Counted from the first letter of the stretch, positions 1-8,956 are shown. The stretch is DNA of 64,000 bases from CAZUDO01 sp964618895 (GCA_964618895.1 CAZUDO010000059.1:181956-245955), one strand, 5' to 3'. The notes: generated from the sequence alone by a model not told the origin. Numbers and translations: made by a program.

Positions 1-1
1 A

Positions 2-736
2 GATGTGGGACAGGATGAAGGTGTCGACCTGCTCGGCGATGCCCGAGGGCAGGTAGACGCCCGGCGAGCCGTGCACTCCCAGGGCCACGTCCAGCTCGAC
101 CGCCGTCTGCCGGATGGGGTCGAAGTCGCGGTGGCTCACATGCTTCGGCAGCCGGACGAGCGGGAACGCATCCGGCGCGGCGGGATGCGGCACCGGCAGG
201 CTCGGCGGCACGTGCACACCGATCATGCCGAGCTCCTCCACGCAGCGGCGCATCTCGCGCACCGCCTCCGCCACGTCGACCAGCGCGATGTAGCCCACCG
301 GGAAGAGCCGGCCGGCGTACGGCCGGCAATCGTCGGCGATGTACGTGTTGTAGGCACGCATGCAGGCGATGGCGAGGTCGCGGTCGACGATGGTCTCGAA
401 GCTGAGCGTCATCGAGCCGTACAGCACCTGGGCGTCGATGCCCTCGCGGTCCATGTGCTCGATGCGGATGCGGTTGAAGATGCCGCCGATGGCGGTCTCC
501 GGATGGATGGCGCAGTAGGCCCCCTTGCCCGGCCCATCGGGTTGCGGGAACAGGCGCTCCAGGTCGGGGCGGCCGGTGCGCGGGTCGCGGTCCTTGATGG
601 CGAGGCGCTGCTGCCCCCAGCGATCGGTCTTGGAGTACACCCGGTCGCGGTAGGGCGCTTCCAGGTAGTCGAAGAACGTGACCGGGTTCTCCATCTTGTG
701 GGCGTCGGCGTCGATCACGGGCAGGCCATCGTACAT
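2..736 (-). CDS. Amidohydrolase-2 family metal-dependent hydrolase (3' end beyond window)
   Basis: The reverse strand reads MYDGLPVIDADAHKMENPV and stays open for 245 codons to the window edge, so the C-terminal part is missing. The opening VIDADAH-x-E pattern and the later GVHVPPSLP and GVHGSPGVY segments are typical of the TIM-barrel amidohydrolase-2 family (decarboxylases and related hydrolases). The start at 736 has a GGAGG Shine-Dalgarno about 8 bases upstream. A second member lies at 16137. The substrate cannot be read from sequence; in such genomes these enzymes sit near acyl-CoA and aromatic catabolism genes. Family call is firm, function is open. Confidence 0.85.
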   Translation of the reverse strand, partial: MYDGLPVIDADAHKMENPVTFFDYLEAPYRDRVYSKTDRWGQQRLAIKDRDPRTGRPDLERLFPQPDGPGKGAYCAIHPETAIGGIFNRIRIEHMDREGIDAQVLYGSMTLSFETIVDRDLAIACMRAYNTYIADDCRPYAGRLFPVGYIALVDVAEAVREMRRCVEELGMIGVHVPPSLPVPHPAAPDAFPLVRLPKHVSHRDFDPIRQTAVELDVALGVHGSPGVYLPSGIAEQVDTFILSHI

Positions 737-757
737 GGGAGTGTCCTCCGGGGAATC

Positions 758-3109
758 TCAGTTGGTCGTGTCGCGCAGCTGCAGCCTGGATCCGTTCGTC
801 TGCGCCGGCACCCGATAGGCGGCGCTCCAACAGACGCCGACGCTGTTGCGGAGCTGCACCGTAACGGTCTGCCCCACGGGCAGCATCGGGCCGGACCGGC
901 TGGTCCGCAGCTGGATGCTCGCCTTGCCGGCCGTCGTGCCCTGGCGGAGCACCAGCGCGTCGACGCCGTCGGACGCCGGCTGTCGATTGACGTACGCGAA
1001 GCCCGCACGGCTCTCGCTCCAGCAGGGCTTCGCCTTGCGCCCGCCACAGCGGCCGCCGGCGGGCGCCGTGGCGCTCCACAGCAGAGCCGCCCCGCCGTCG
1101 TAGACGCACAGGCGGTAGGCAGTGGTCGCGCGCGGAGCGCCGAAGTCGGCCTTGGGGGTGAGCGCGCCTTTGCGCCACTTCCATGCCAGCGCCCCGCGCG
1201 CGCCCTGTTTGACCAGCAGGAGTCCCTTCCCGGCCACGATCGGCGTCCGGCAGGCGTCGTCGGGGGCGGCGGTACAGGCCGGCACGCCCGCATCCGGCGG
1301 CTCGACCGCGTCCGGCGGTAGCACGGGGGCCGCCGGCGTCTTCACGGTGCGGCCGTCGGGCGGGTCCGCCACCGGCAGCCGCAGCTCGAGGTTGCCGACC
1401 GCGATCTCGAAGGTGCCGGTGGAGGCGCGGCCGAAGGGCGCGCTCTGCCCCAGCAGCTCGAGCTTCGCCACGTGACCGGCGGCGACGTGCCAGCCGTTCG
1501 GGTGCAGCTGGAACACCTGCGGCCCCAGGTTGTCGCTGCGCGGGCGATAGAAGGCCTGCGACACCAGCGTCTGCGTCCCCGCCGGCGCCACGTCCCAGAG
1601 CCGGGCGGCGAGCGCGGCGAAGCTGCCGCTCACGGCCAGGTCGGCGATCACCGTCGGCGCGCCCATGAGCGTATACCCGGCACCGCCGGCCGCCGGCAGC
1701 CGATAGGTGACGGCGCCCGGGTCGTCGTCGGCCGAGACCGTGATGCACGGGCCGGCGCCGATCGGGTTGACCGCGGTGGCGGTAGCGGGGTCGCCGCCCG
1801 CGGATCTGACCACCCGCGACCGGCGCTCGGCGAAGCGCACTTCGCCAGGGTGGAGCGCGTCCCAGTCGCTCGCGGTGAAGGGGCCGGCCACGACCGCATC
1901 GCCGCACGCCTGGGTGTAGGTCTCGACGGCCGGGAGCGGCGCGCCGGTGCCCTTCAGGTGGCGGGCGAAGAACTGCTGGGTGACGTCCGAGACGCGCTGG
2001 AGGTTACCTCCAAGGGAGGCGCGCGGGTGGCCGAAGCCGTCGGCGAAGTGGAGCGCGATCTCGGCCGCAGGGTGATGGGCCTTCGCCCGCCGCCAGAAAC
2101 GCACCGCCTCGTCGACCGGGAAGAGGTCGTCGGTCCAGGCGTTGTAGATGAAGAGCGGTGCCGGGGCGACGCTGTCGTCGATGTAGTACGCCGAGTGGTG
2201 CTGCGTGATCTCGTCGAGCACGTGCTGCAACATGGGGTCGCCGTCGTAGGGCTCGCCCTCTGCCAGGCGCGCGGTCCACGCGTTCAGGTCGGCGTCGGGA
2301 TCCACGCCCGGCGGCGCGTAGTAGCCCGTCGCCTGGCCGGCGGCGAACAGCACCTGGTTCCACGACTGCTTCTGGGTGCCGGCGCGGCGGCCGTACGGGT
2401 TGTCGGTGCGATAGTCGAGCGTGCGCCCGGCCGGCGACAGGGCCTCGGCGAGGTCCGTCCACGGCACCAGCGCGATGCCGGCGGCGATGGCCAGGTCGCG
2501 TCCGCCCGGACTCCGCCACGGCATGAGCGTGCCGTCGGGCAGCATGACACGGTTGCGGAGCGCGGCCAGGATCATCGTCCGTCCGCCGCCGTACGACGCC
2601 CCGGTGGCGCCAATGCGATCGGGAATGACCAGCCCGTCGTCGACCAGGAGCCCCGCCAGGAGCTGCGAGTCGCGGCCCTCGTAGCGGGTGTCCGCCAGAT
2701 GCGTCCAGCCACGCGTGGTGCACGCGTCGGGGTCGGTGAGCGTCGGGTCGGTCGTGCGCGACGCCGCCGAGCCGCACGAGCCGTGGAAGCCGCGCGCCGA
2801 GGCGCTCAGCGCGGCGTACCCGTCCTGCGCCCAGGCGACCAGCGGCCCCGCCGTCTTCCCGAGGCTCCAGCCGTGCAGCTCGATGATGAGCGGGAACGGG
2901 CCGTCCATCGACGCCGGCGGCAGCGTGACGTTGGCGTCGAGCGGGACGCCGTCGAAGCTCTCGACGCGGTGCCCGAAGCCGCCCTCGCAGAACTGTACCC
3001 CGTCGCGTTCGACACAGGGCACACGGCCACCGAAGACCGCGCTCACCACCGCGGCCTGCGTGGCCGAAGCAAAGACCAGGCTCCCGAGGACGACGCCGAG
3101 GGATCGCAT
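758..3109 (-). CDS. Secreted CocE/X-Pro-dipeptidase-like alpha/beta hydrolase with C-terminal appendage
   Basis: The start at 3109 is chosen because MRSLGVVLGSLVFASATQA is a clean signal peptide; the frame is open further upstream but without one. The 783-residue product carries an alpha/beta-hydrolase domain: an ELHGWSLG oxyanion region, a nucleophile elbow GASYGGG, an acid region near NAWTDDLFP and a histidine near DGFGHPRASLGG. A beta-sandwich like that of CocE/NonD or X-Pro dipeptidyl-peptidase proteins follows. The last ~160 residues are a separate Trp- and Cys-containing module (CVYDGGAALLW, VGVCWSAAYR) that I only recognise as a tail seen on secreted proteins of related genomes. Probable exported esterase or acylase; substrate unknown. 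Confidence 0.8.
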   Translation of the reverse strand: MRSLGVVLGSLVFASATQAAVVSAVFGGRVPCVERDGVQFCEGGFGHRVESFDGVPLDANVTLPPASMDGPFPLIIELHGWSLGKTAGPLVAWAQDGYAALSASARGFHGSCGSAASRTTDPTLTDPDACTTRGWTHLADTRYEGRDSQLLAGLLVDDGLVIPDRIGATGASYGGGRTMILAALRNRVMLPDGTLMPWRSPGGRDLAIAAGIALVPWTDLAEALSPAGRTLDYRTDNPYGRRAGTQKQSWNQVLFAAGQATGYYAPPGVDPDADLNAWTARLAEGEPYDGDPMLQHVLDEITQHHSAYYIDDSVAPAPLFIYNAWTDDLFPVDEAVRFWRRAKAHHPAAEIALHFADGFGHPRASLGGNLQRVSDVTQQFFARHLKGTGAPLPAVETYTQACGDAVVAGPFTASDWDALHPGEVRFAERRSRVVRSAGGDPATATAVNPIGAGPCITVSADDDPGAVTYRLPAAGGAGYTLMGAPTVIADLAVSGSFAALAARLWDVAPAGTQTLVSQAFYRPRSDNLGPQVFQLHPNGWHVAAGHVAKLELLGQSAPFGRASTGTFEIAVGNLELRLPVADPPDGRTVKTPAAPVLPPDAVEPPDAGVPACTAAPDDACRTPIVAGKGLLLVKQGARGALAWKWRKGALTPKADFGAPRATTAYRLCVYDGGAALLWSATAPAGGRCGGRKAKPCWSESRAGFAYVNRQPASDGVDALVLRQGTTAGKASIQLRTSRSGPMLPVGQTVTVQLRNSVGVCWSAAYRVPAQTNGSRLQLRDTTN

Positions 3110-3209
3110 ACGGGGCGGGACTCTAGGTGATCGGCGCGCGCTCGCGCAACCGTCACCGCCCCTTCCTTCCCGACTTGTCGGCCGCCCCCGGGCTGGCATA
3201 CGGTCACCC

Positions 3210-4655
3210 ATGGCCGACGACCTCGCCCGGCTCGACGCCACCGCCCAGGCCGATCTGGTCCGCCGCCGCGAGGTCAGCCCGCGCGATCTCGTCGACGCCG
3301 CCATCGCCCGCATCGAGCGCCTGAACCCGACCCTGAACGCGGTCATCCATCCGCTGTTCGACAAGGCGCGCGCCCAGGTCGCGAACGGCGCCCTCCCCGA
3401 CGGGCCGTTCCACGGCGTGCCGCTCCTGGTGAAGGATCTCCTGTGTCACACCGCCGGCGATCCGTATCACCTAGGCGCCCGCCCCCTCCGCGACGCGGGC
3501 TTCACCGCACCCCACGACGCGTATCTCACCCAAAAGTTCCGCGCCGCCGGGTTCGTGATCGTCGGCCGCACCAACACCCCCGAGCTCGGCATCCTGCCCA
3601 CCACCGAGCCCGAAGCCTACGGCCCGACGCGGAACCCGTGGGACACCAGCCGCTCCACCGGCGGGTCGAGCGGCGGCTCGGCGGCAGCGGTCGCGGCGGG
3701 CCTGGTACCGGCAGCGCACGCCAACGACGGGGGCGGGTCGATCCGCATTCCGGCCAGCGCCTGCGGGCTCGTCGGCTTGAAGCCGTCACGCTGCCGGACC
3801 TCGCTCGGCCCCGAAATCGGCGACCTGCTGATGGGGCTCGGCGTCGAGGGGGTCGTGACCCGTTCGGTCCGCGATACGGCGGCGATCCTCGACGCCATCG
3901 CCGGCGCGATGCCGGGCGACCCCTACCCCGCGCCGCCACCGGTGCGCCCGTACCGGCAGGAGGTGGGCGCCGACCCGGGCCGGCTCCGCATCGGCATCCT
4001 CACCCGCCCGCCGCTCGAGCTGTTCCAGACCCACCCCGACTGCGTCGCGCCGACGCTCGAGACCGGTCGGCTCCTCGAGTCGCTCGGCCACCACGTCGAG
4101 CCCGCCCACCCGGCGGTGCTCGACGACCCCGAGGCGGGGCAGCACTTCTCGGTGATCTTCTGCGCCCACATCGCGCACCTGCTCGACATGGTGCTCGAGG
4201 TCACGGGCCGCCGCCCGGGGCCCGAGGATCTCGAGCCGCTCAGCTGGGAGATGGCGGAACTCGGCCGCAGCTGTTCCGCATCGGCGTTCATGACCACGGT
4301 CGACTGGGTGCACGGCTACGGCCGCCGCGTCGCCAGCTGGTGGGGGTCGGGCTTCGACCTGCTGCTGACGCCGACGCTGCCCGAGCCCCCGCTGCCCCTC
4401 GGCACCTTCGGACGCAGTGCCGGCGACGGCATGGCCGTCGGGCTCCGCGCCTCGCAGTTCGCGTGCTTCACGTGGCCGTTCAACCTGACGGGACAGCCCG
4501 CGATCTCGTTGCCGATCTCCTCGAACGCCGCCGGCCTGCCGATCGGCGTGCAGCTGGTCGCCGCCTACGGGCGCGAGGACCTGTTGCTGCGCGTCGCGGC
4601 ACAGCTCGAAACGGCACGTCCGTGGCGGGATCGGCGCCCGCCCGGCCACGCCTGA
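3210..4655 (+). CDS. Amidase signature enzyme
   Basis: The 481-residue protein begins MADDLARLDATAQADLVRR and matches the amidase signature family in length. The Ser-cisSer-Lys catalytic set is visible: Lys75 in PLLVKDL, Ser153 in STGGSSGGSAAA and Ser177 in NDGGGSIRIPAS, with spacings close to those of fatty acid amide hydrolase. It hydrolyses an amide bond; the physiological substrate (acyl amide, nitrile-derived amide or peptide-like compound) is not readable. It is divergent from the secreted hydrolase at 758-3109 with about 100 bp between starts, so both may share a control region. No signal peptide, so probably cytoplasmic. Confidence 0.9.
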   Translation: MADDLARLDATAQADLVRRREVSPRDLVDAAIARIERLNPTLNAVIHPLFDKARAQVANGALPDGPFHGVPLLVKDLLCHTAGDPYHLGARPLRDAGFTAPHDAYLTQKFRAAGFVIVGRTNTPELGILPTTEPEAYGPTRNPWDTSRSTGGSSGGSAAAVAAGLVPAAHANDGGGSIRIPASACGLVGLKPSRCRTSLGPEIGDLLMGLGVEGVVTRSVRDTAAILDAIAGAMPGDPYPAPPPVRPYRQEVGADPGRLRIGILTRPPLELFQTHPDCVAPTLETGRLLESLGHHVEPAHPAVLDDPEAGQHFSVIFCAHIAHLLDMVLEVTGRRPGPEDLEPLSWEMAELGRSCSASAFMTTVDWVHGYGRRVASWWGSGFDLLLTPTLPEPPLPLGTFGRSAGDGMAVGLRASQFACFTWPFNLTGQPAISLPISSNAAGLPIGVQLVAAYGREDLLLRVAAQLETARPWRDRRPPGHA

Positions 4656-4688
4656 GCGCATGCCGGCGGTCGCGTCTGCGCGATTCGG

Positions 4689-6623
4689 TTACTTCGCCGG
4701 CGTGTACCAGATCGGCGACGTGTAGGCGCGGTCGGTGACCGTCATCGGCACGTCGGGCCCCATCGTGGTCCCGAAGCGCTTCGCATCATACGCCGTCCAG
4801 CGCGGCGTCGGGATCTCGATCACCCGCACGTAGTAGAACGCGCGCTGACTGGCATCGAACTCGGGGTCCTTCCAGGAGGCGGCCAGCAACACGTCGCCGA
4901 TGGTGTTCGTCCAGGTGGCGTTCTTCACGTCCACGGTGTTGCCGACCGGCGGAATCTTGCCGTCCGGACCGGGCGTACGACCGTCGGAGAGGGCCACGTC
5001 GAACACTTTCTCGTGGGTGCCGTCCTTGGTGTCGAGCCAGCCCTTGACGATCTGGATGCGGTCGAGGTTGGCCCCGTCAGGATCGCGGAGCGCGCGCACC
5101 AGGAACACGGGCGCGCCGCCCTTGGGCGCCTTCGAGAGATCGCCGCCCATCGCCACGCCGCGGGCGTATCCCTGCTCTGCGAAATCGGGGCGCTCGAGCT
5201 CCTCGGGCTTGAAGTCCCAGCCGGCGAAGACGCGGACGAGAATGCGCGTGCCGGTGGTCGCATAGACCTCTTTTTTCTGCATGGCGGCGAAGATCGCCGC
5301 GCGCGTGTTCTCGCGCGCCCAGACAGCGGCATAGCCGCTCGCGCCCATGCTGTAGCCATAGGTCGCGAGCTTCGGATCGCCGTTCGACGCCTTCCAGAGC
5401 AGCTCACCCGCCCGCTCGGGCGACGGCTCGTTCGGTACGACCTTGCCGAAGAAGTTCTCTTCGCCGGGCGTCGACAGCGCCGTGTGGGCGTCCGTGCTGC
5501 CGATCATGCCGAACTTGAACGGGTTGGCGCCGACCCGCGCCTGGTGTTGCAGCCCCATGCGCAGCGCAGAGCGCGCGTAGTTGTAGGGCAGCATCTCCTT
5601 CGTGGTCACGATGGTGCCGCCGAGGGTGGTGGTGTCCCAGCGCTCGAAGTCGGCGAACTCGTCGGTGGGCGAGAGGACCGGGGTCGTCTCGCCGTCGCCC
5701 TTGATCTGCGTCACCTCGTAGAGGGGCTCCCACTTCATCCGCTGCTCGGCATAGGCGCGGTCGAAGGGCTTTCCGCCGATGGTCTTGTCCGAGAACATGA
5801 GCCCGGCGCTCACGTTGCCGTTGTGCGCGATGGCGAGCACCCTGCCGCCGGTCTTGTGCTCGTAGGCTGCCAGATAGCGCCAGAGGTCTTCGGGGTCCTC
5901 GGTGTCGAACGCCGACAGCGGAACGACCTGGCGGGCGCGGTCGCCACCGTCGCGGAAGATGACCACGCGATGCAGGTTCGCGCTCTTCGGCATCGAGGTC
6001 CATTCGAAGCCGAGGAAGGCGGTGAACCTGCCCGGATCGTTGTACTTCTCGGCCGCGGCGATCTCCCGGTCCCAGGCGCTGCGTTGCGCGACGGCGCTCT
6101 TGAAGCGCTGGTTGCGCATGCCGATGTCGTTCACGGCTTCGAGCGCCGCGTCCAGCGCCTGCTGCCCGCCAGCGCCGTACATGTCGTACCAGCGCTTGCC
6201 AGCCGGATCGGCCAGCAGTGCGGGATCGCCCGCGCGGAGCATGCTGGCCAGCCCGAGGTACTCGGCGTGGTCGGAGACGACGAGGAAATCGTGCGGCCGC
6301 CTGAGCTGTGCTTTGAGCCCGCCGCTCGAAGTGACGACCTCCCCGCGCGCGAACCGATACGCGTCCTCGGGGCCGAGCGTCGTGCCCGTCAAGCCCGCGT
6401 CGGGCGAGAATGACGTGTGCAGGTGCGTGTCGCCCCAGAGCACGCGGTCCGGGGTGTCGTGGTTCACATATGGCGAGTACTGCTTCCCGGATGCCTTCAC
6501 GGCGCTCTTGGCCACGCCTCTGACGGCGTCCGCGTCGAGCGCGTCACCGTCCTGGTCCTGCGCCGCCACGAGCCCTGCGCTCAGCAACAGGCCGAGCAGC
6601 GCCAACAGTCGTCCGTTCTTCAT
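4689..6623 (-). CDS. DUF3604 secreted protein (PHP-like fold)
   Basis: The 644-residue product begins with a signal peptide (MKNGRLLALLGLLLSAGLVAA) and carries the DUF3604 hallmark LWGDTHLHTSFSPDAG near residue 63, an HxH metal motif like that of PHP phosphoesterases, followed by FLVVSDHAEYLGLA and, later, GSTDAHTALSTPGEENFFGK. Full length for the family. The reaction is unknown; DUF3604 proteins are abundant in marine and soil bacteria, often beside sulfatases or amidases. It sits between an amidase and a scrambled cyclase/permease region and is probably transcribed alone. Confidence 0.85.
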   Translation of the reverse strand: MKNGRLLALLGLLLSAGLVAAQDQDGDALDADAVRGVAKSAVKASGKQYSPYVNHDTPDRVLWGDTHLHTSFSPDAGLTGTTLGPEDAYRFARGEVVTSSGGLKAQLRRPHDFLVVSDHAEYLGLASMLRAGDPALLADPAGKRWYDMYGAGGQQALDAALEAVNDIGMRNQRFKSAVAQRSAWDREIAAAEKYNDPGRFTAFLGFEWTSMPKSANLHRVVIFRDGGDRARQVVPLSAFDTEDPEDLWRYLAAYEHKTGGRVLAIAHNGNVSAGLMFSDKTIGGKPFDRAYAEQRMKWEPLYEVTQIKGDGETTPVLSPTDEFADFERWDTTTLGGTIVTTKEMLPYNYARSALRMGLQHQARVGANPFKFGMIGSTDAHTALSTPGEENFFGKVVPNEPSPERAGELLWKASNGDPKLATYGYSMGASGYAAVWARENTRAAIFAAMQKKEVYATTGTRILVRVFAGWDFKPEELERPDFAEQGYARGVAMGGDLSKAPKGGAPVFLVRALRDPDGANLDRIQIVKGWLDTKDGTHEKVFDVALSDGRTPGPDGKIPPVGNTVDVKNATWTNTIGDVLLAASWKDPEFDASQRAFYYVRVIEIPTPRWTAYDAKRFGTTMGPDVPMTVTDRAYTSPIWYTPAK

Positions 6624-6633
6624 CGCGCCCCCT

Positions 6634-6879
6634 CTACCCCAGCCGTGGCCGCATCCGCCAGCGCACCAGGATCAGCAGCGCCCCGAACAGCAGGGTCAGG
6701 ACCGCACACGGTACCGCCACCTCCGCCAAGCCGCCGCCACGCGACACGATCCGCCGGAGCGCGATCTGGTACCAGCGCAGCGGGAGCAACGCGCCCAGCT
6801 CGCGGATCCCGTGCGGCATGAGCTGGTAGGGCAGCATCACCCCCGACAGCACGAACGACGGCATGATGAAGAAGAGATG
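6634..6879 (-). pseudogene. C-terminal fragment of an ABC-2 type permease
   Basis: The frame reads HLFFIMPSFVLSGVMLPYQ and continues through two hydrophobic segments to RWRMRPRLG, which matches the last ~80 residues of ABC-2 exporter permeases (LPS-LLSG-pattern, then a final membrane helix). No start codon or N-terminal helices are present; upstream the frame runs directly into the cyclase fragment in another frame. The break is abrupt, with GCATC shared at the joint. This is a deletion or recombination scar, or an assembly chimera. The partner ATPase is not in the window. Confidence 0.7.
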
Positions 6880-7340
6880 CCGACGCGGACGGCGAGACGA
6901 TCGCTGCCCGGGCCGTTGCCGACCGCCTCGACGATCGCCAGTCCCGCGCGTACGGCCCGTTCCGCGTCGTCCTCGTGCGCCTGCGGATACCCGAACAGCG
7001 CCAGCACGCCGTCCCCGAGGTACTTGGCCACGGTGCCGCCGAAGCGCGTCACCACGTCGGCGGTGGCGCGGTGATACTGCGCCACCCGCTCGCGCCACTC
7101 CTCGGGATCGAGCCGCGTGCTCAGCGCGGTCGCGCCGACGAGGTCGCTGAACAGCACCGTCAGCTGGCGGCGCTCGCCGGCGTCGGTCGGCGCGGCGATG
7201 GCCGCGGGGGGGCGCGGCAGTGCCGGGGCACCGAGGAGCGCGACGCCGCACGAGGGACAGGCCACGGAGAGCACCGCGCCGCATTCCGTGCAGAAGCGGC
7301 GCTCAGGCCGGTTGTCGTGATCACAGGACGGGCAGCGCAT
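6876..7340 (-). pseudogene. Zinc-ribbon class III adenylate/guanylate cyclase, truncated
   Basis: The start MRCPSCDHDNRPERRFC is followed by a second Cys pair (CPSC), forming a double zinc-ribbon. A class III cyclase domain then begins: LTVLFSDLVGATALSTRLD carries the first metal Asp and AKYLGDGVLALFGYP the second. The domain stops at LAVRVGI, just before the usual HTG strand, and the frame enters permease sequence. About half the cyclase domain and the AAA/TPR part common in this family are gone. A small AAA-type fragment of the same family occurs at 9854-9943. Expected to be inactive. Confidence 0.75.
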
Positions 7341-7530
7341 CGCGTGGCTTCTCGGGTGCGGTGACTACCACGACGTGTGCGAACCCCGGAACGGTGTGCG
7401 AGCGGCGAACCACCGTCGCGCAGGAATGGGGGGAGAAGCCGACCGCAACCCTGGGACGTTCCTGGCACGTTGTTCCCGGTCGCCGACCCCCGCGAAGAAG
7501 AAGTTCGTGGAGGATCAGCGAGTCAAGGAG
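7341..7530. other. Intergenic stretch, no recognisable gene
   Basis: No reading frame here has recognisable similarity, a credible start or a ribosome binding site. Both strands have open frames only because of the base composition. It lies between the cyclase start and an ssrA 3'-end fragment. Confidence 0.5.
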
Positions 7531-7566
7531 TGGAGACGGGGGGAATCGAACCCCCCGTCCGAAACC
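7531..7566 (-). repeat. Isolated tmRNA (ssrA) 3'-end fragment, probable attachment-site remnant
   Basis: Read on the reverse strand this gives TTTCGGACGGGGGG, then the T-loop TTCGATT, then CCCCCCGTCTCCA. That is the pattern of the last ~35 bases of tmRNA (Escherichia coli ssrA has TTTCGGACGCGGG followed by TTCAACTCCCGCC and ends CTCCACCA). No tag-peptide frame, pseudoknots or matching 5' acceptor strand were found in the next 400 bases, so it is a fragment. The 3' end of ssrA is a known integration site for tyrosine recombinases; an integrative element would leave exactly this piece at one end. Confidence 0.6.
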
Positions 7567-7778
7567 GAACAGGCCGAAACCCTGAGTGACCTTGAGTCGC
7601 CCTCCGACCTGAAACGTTCCTGGAACGCGTTCGGACATGCTCTCGCTGACTCCTCGACAGCACTCCCAGCCGGCGCCGACGCCGACCGTGTCGAGGTGGC
7701 GTGTCTTCCCCGAGTCGAGCGTCTTTTCGAGCCCCGCGAGCCGGCCTCCCGGAGAGCGCGCCGGCTTGACGATGAGTG

Positions 7779-7805
7779 GGCATGGTGCCACTCTGGCACC
7801 ATGCC
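7779..7805. promoter_or_regulatory. 27-bp palindrome over the antitoxin start codon (probable operator)
   Basis: Perfect inverted repeat: arm GGCATGGTGCCA, spacer CTC, arm TGGCACCATGCC. The second arm contains the ATG of the DUF1778-type antitoxin at 7801. Ribbon-helix-helix antitoxins of TacA type bind such palindromes to repress their own operon, so this is the expected operator. A TTGAC element lies just upstream at 7765-7769. Position and symmetry are seen directly; binding is inference. Confidence 0.65.
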
Positions 7806-8082
7806 TGCGAGTCGATCCGTGAACGTCCGTCTCGTGACCCGGATCCCGCCGGGCGTACGCAAGACGATTCAGGCCGCCGCGGACCTCCAAGGCGCAAAGC
7901 TCAATCAGTTCGTGGTGCAGGCGGCCCACCAGCAGGCGCAGGACATTCTCGAACGGGAGACGATCCTCCGGTTGAACCGCGAGCAAACGAGACGCGTGTT
8001 CGCCCTGCTCGATCGCCCACCGAAACCGAACGCCGCGCTGCGCGCCGCGAAGGAGCTCCACCGGAAACTCATCCGTGCGTAG
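7801..8082 (+). CDS. DUF1778 (TacA-like) antitoxin
   Basis: The 93-residue product begins MPASRSVNVRLVTRIPPGVR, a ribbon-helix-helix N-terminus, with the helix ADLQGAKLNQFVVQAAHQQA typical of DUF1778, then a variable C-terminal tail that would wrap and inhibit the toxin. The frame is open upstream, but this ATG is chosen because it fits the family start and sits in the operator palindrome. Its last 8 bases overlap the downstream acetyltransferase, the normal arrangement for TacA/TacT pairs. Predicted to repress the operon and neutralise the toxin. Confidence 0.85.
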   Translation: MPASRSVNVRLVTRIPPGVRKTIQAAADLQGAKLNQFVVQAAHQQAQDILERETILRLNREQTRRVFALLDRPPKPNAALRAAKELHRKLIRA

Positions 8083-8581
8083 GATCGAGCCGCTGGGCTC
8101 GAGTCACGATCGCGCAGGGTTCGACTGCGGCGTCGCCCCGCTCAACCGCTATCTGCGCGAGACAGCGCGACAGCACGTCGCCAAGGGGGTGGCGAAGACC
8201 TTCGTCCTCGTCGACGAAGCGGTCGGCGCACCGAAACCGGTGCTCGGATTCTTCACCCTCGCACTGTGCCAGGTGCTGGCGGACGACGTGCCCCCGAAGT
8301 GGGCGAAGAAACTTCCCGGCCAGATCCCGGCGATGAAGCTCGGGCGTCTGGCCGTCGCCCGAGCGCATCAGGGCGAAGGTCTCGGCAAGGTCCTGCTGGT
8401 CGAGGCGATCTACAAAGTCGCGGCGGTGGCGGACGCTGCCGGTGGGATCGGGCTGTTCGTGGACGCGAAGGACCGGGCGGCCGCGGACTTCTACGCGCGC
8501 TTCGGCTTCGAGCCGACACCGACGGGGCCGCTCACGCTGTTCATGCCGATGGATACCGTGCGACGGCTTCTGCGCTCATAG
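8075..8581 (+). CDS. GNAT acetyltransferase toxin (TacT-like)
   Basis: The 168-residue GTG-start protein begins RRIEPLGSSHDRAGFDCG and has the GNAT acetyl-CoA loop as LAVARAHQGEGLGKVLL (R/Q-x-x-G-x-G/A type), followed by FVDAKDRAAADFYARFGFEP and a C-terminal MPMDTVRRLL. TacT family members acetylate the amino group of charged tRNAs and stop translation. Length, motif order and the overlapping antitoxin fit a complete, intact module. This is one of only two toxin-antitoxin pairs of recognised type in the window with both parts undamaged. Confidence 0.85.
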   Translation: MRRIEPLGSSHDRAGFDCGVAPLNRYLRETARQHVAKGVAKTFVLVDEAVGAPKPVLGFFTLALCQVLADDVPPKWAKKLPGQIPAMKLGRLAVARAHQGEGLGKVLLVEAIYKVAAVADAAGGIGLFVDAKDRAAADFYARFGFEPTPTGPLTLFMPMDTVRRLLRS

Positions 8582-8604
8582 CGCGCCCGCTGCGAGGTGC
8601 TTAG

Positions 8605-8780
8605 ATCTCGGACGAAGAGCCCGAAGACCGCGCGGAACCGGACATCGGAGGTCTGCAGAAGTCGGACGCCCACGCGACCTGATTCCGCAGGAAGGTCGCC
8701 CAGCTTTGCCCGTCGCCGCGCCGCATGTATCGCTGGACGGTTCTCTTGCACACACGGATGCCGACGGGCGTCCGCCGCCT
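8605..8780 (-). pseudogene. Remnant of an integrase-core (DDE) transposase
   Basis: The reverse strand reads GIRVCKRTVQRYMRRGDG then SWATFLRNQVAWASDF; after a frameshift it continues LQTSDVRFRAVFGLFVRDL. This is the junction between the HTH region and the start of the rve catalytic core of a common integrase-type transposase, including the Asp of the first DDE strand. The frame shift and loss of everything downstream show it is dead. The rest of the 8582-8956 gap contains nothing else I can recognise. Confidence 0.6.
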
Positions 8781-8956
8781 GTCCGACGACGGCCAGCCGG
8801 GTGACGGAGGGGCCGTGGCGCGCGGCGTCGGCCCTTCGGCCCGAATCTGGTCACGACGGGCCAGACCCCGCTTGCCGGCCGCGGTCGGCCTGGGCTACAC
8901 GAGACTGCTTACCGGGCTTCCGCCCGGTCATCTGAGAACGCAGGGGTTCTCACCAA

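Noticed and set aside
7531..7960. Complete tmRNA gene
   Set aside because: No tag-peptide frame ending in ALAA, no 5' acceptor strand matching CGTCTCC, and a coding antitoxin occupies the space.
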